Below are positions 5,607 through 5,686 of a stretch of DNA of 5,686 bases, piece by piece. How positions within the stretch are numbered: the stretch's first letter is position 1; every line of letters begins with the position of its first letter. The translations under genes and the position numbers were made by a program. Below the pieces are notes generated by a model. The model had not been told where the DNA came from. It searched no databases and worked only from the letters and a program-made list of their open reading frames with translations. Source of the stretch: Spirochaetaceae bacterium (GTDB lineage Bacteria; Spirochaetota; Spirochaetia; Treponematales; Breznakiellaceae); assembly GCA_031257135.1 (NCBI GenBank), contig JAIRPH010000218.1, positions 1 through 5,686 of the forward strand, in the 5' to 3' direction.

Positions 5607-5686
5607 TGAGCGGCGATTAAAAGCCCTTCCGGGGTATCCTCGGCATCGCCGCCTGAAACCGTTCCCCGGCGCATCCCCCGGAGGAG
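5579..5686 (-). CDS. C-terminal end of an unidentified protein, 5' partial
   Basis: The minus-strand frame is open from the right edge for 35 codons to TAA at 5581-5579. Its end reads GGDAEDTPEGLLIAAHSAEI followed by SAEL. Codon choice is like that of neighbouring genes and no other frame in this stretch gives a better product, so it is probably the end of a real gene. I do not recognise the family from this fragment. It is followed 65 bp later by the co-directional UPF0158-GNAT gene, so co-transcription is possible. A 22-nt hairpin (5585-5606) lies within its last codons. Confidence 0.55.
   Translation of the reverse strand, partial: LLRGMRRGTVSGGDAEDTPEGLLIAAHSAEISAEL

Overview
The window carries six protein-coding regions and no RNA gene, mobile element or CRISPR array. 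Base composition is moderately GC-rich. The gene content suggests a spirochaete, most likely a gut-type Treponema or a relative: a zinc-ribbon/SUMF1-type FGE-fold protein, a UPF0158 protein and large proteins that I cannot assign to a family. This assignment rests on recalled family distribution, not on a marker gene, so it is moderate at best.

Layout. (1) Positions 2-880, plus strand: the 3' part of a gene whose start lies left of the window. It encodes a degenerate zinc ribbon, a polyproline linker made by an uninterrupted run of 20 C, and an FGE-sulfatase (SUMF1-like) domain that lacks the catalytic cysteines. (2) Positions 881-967: an 87-bp gap with a good sigma-70-like promoter. A perfect 31-bp palindrome (15-bp arms, 1-base centre) covers its spacer and -10 box. 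(3) 968-2770, plus: a 600-residue cysteine-free protein of unknown family with one N-terminal membrane segment or signal peptide. (4) 2786-3496, minus: a short glyoxalase II-like metallo-beta-lactamase-fold hydrolase with all metal ligands present. It converges on gene 3 with 15 bp between the stops. (5) 3567-4676, plus: an unassigned membrane protein with about four hydrophobic segments, divergent from gene 4. Its start is a non-ATG codon or a later ATG. (6) 4596-5513, minus: a UPF0158 domain fused to a GNAT acetyltransferase domain, overlapping the 3' end of gene 5 by 81 bp. (7) 5579-5686, minus: the last 35 codons of another gene running off the right edge.

The genes do not form one obvious pathway or operon. 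Strands alternate (+, +, -, +, -, -) and nearly every gene appears to have its own promoter. The two most notable features are the C20 tract, which makes gene 1 a candidate phase-variable (contingency) gene currently in the full-length phase, and the palindrome, which looks like an operator controlling gene 3. I see no convincing complete new multi-gene system here.
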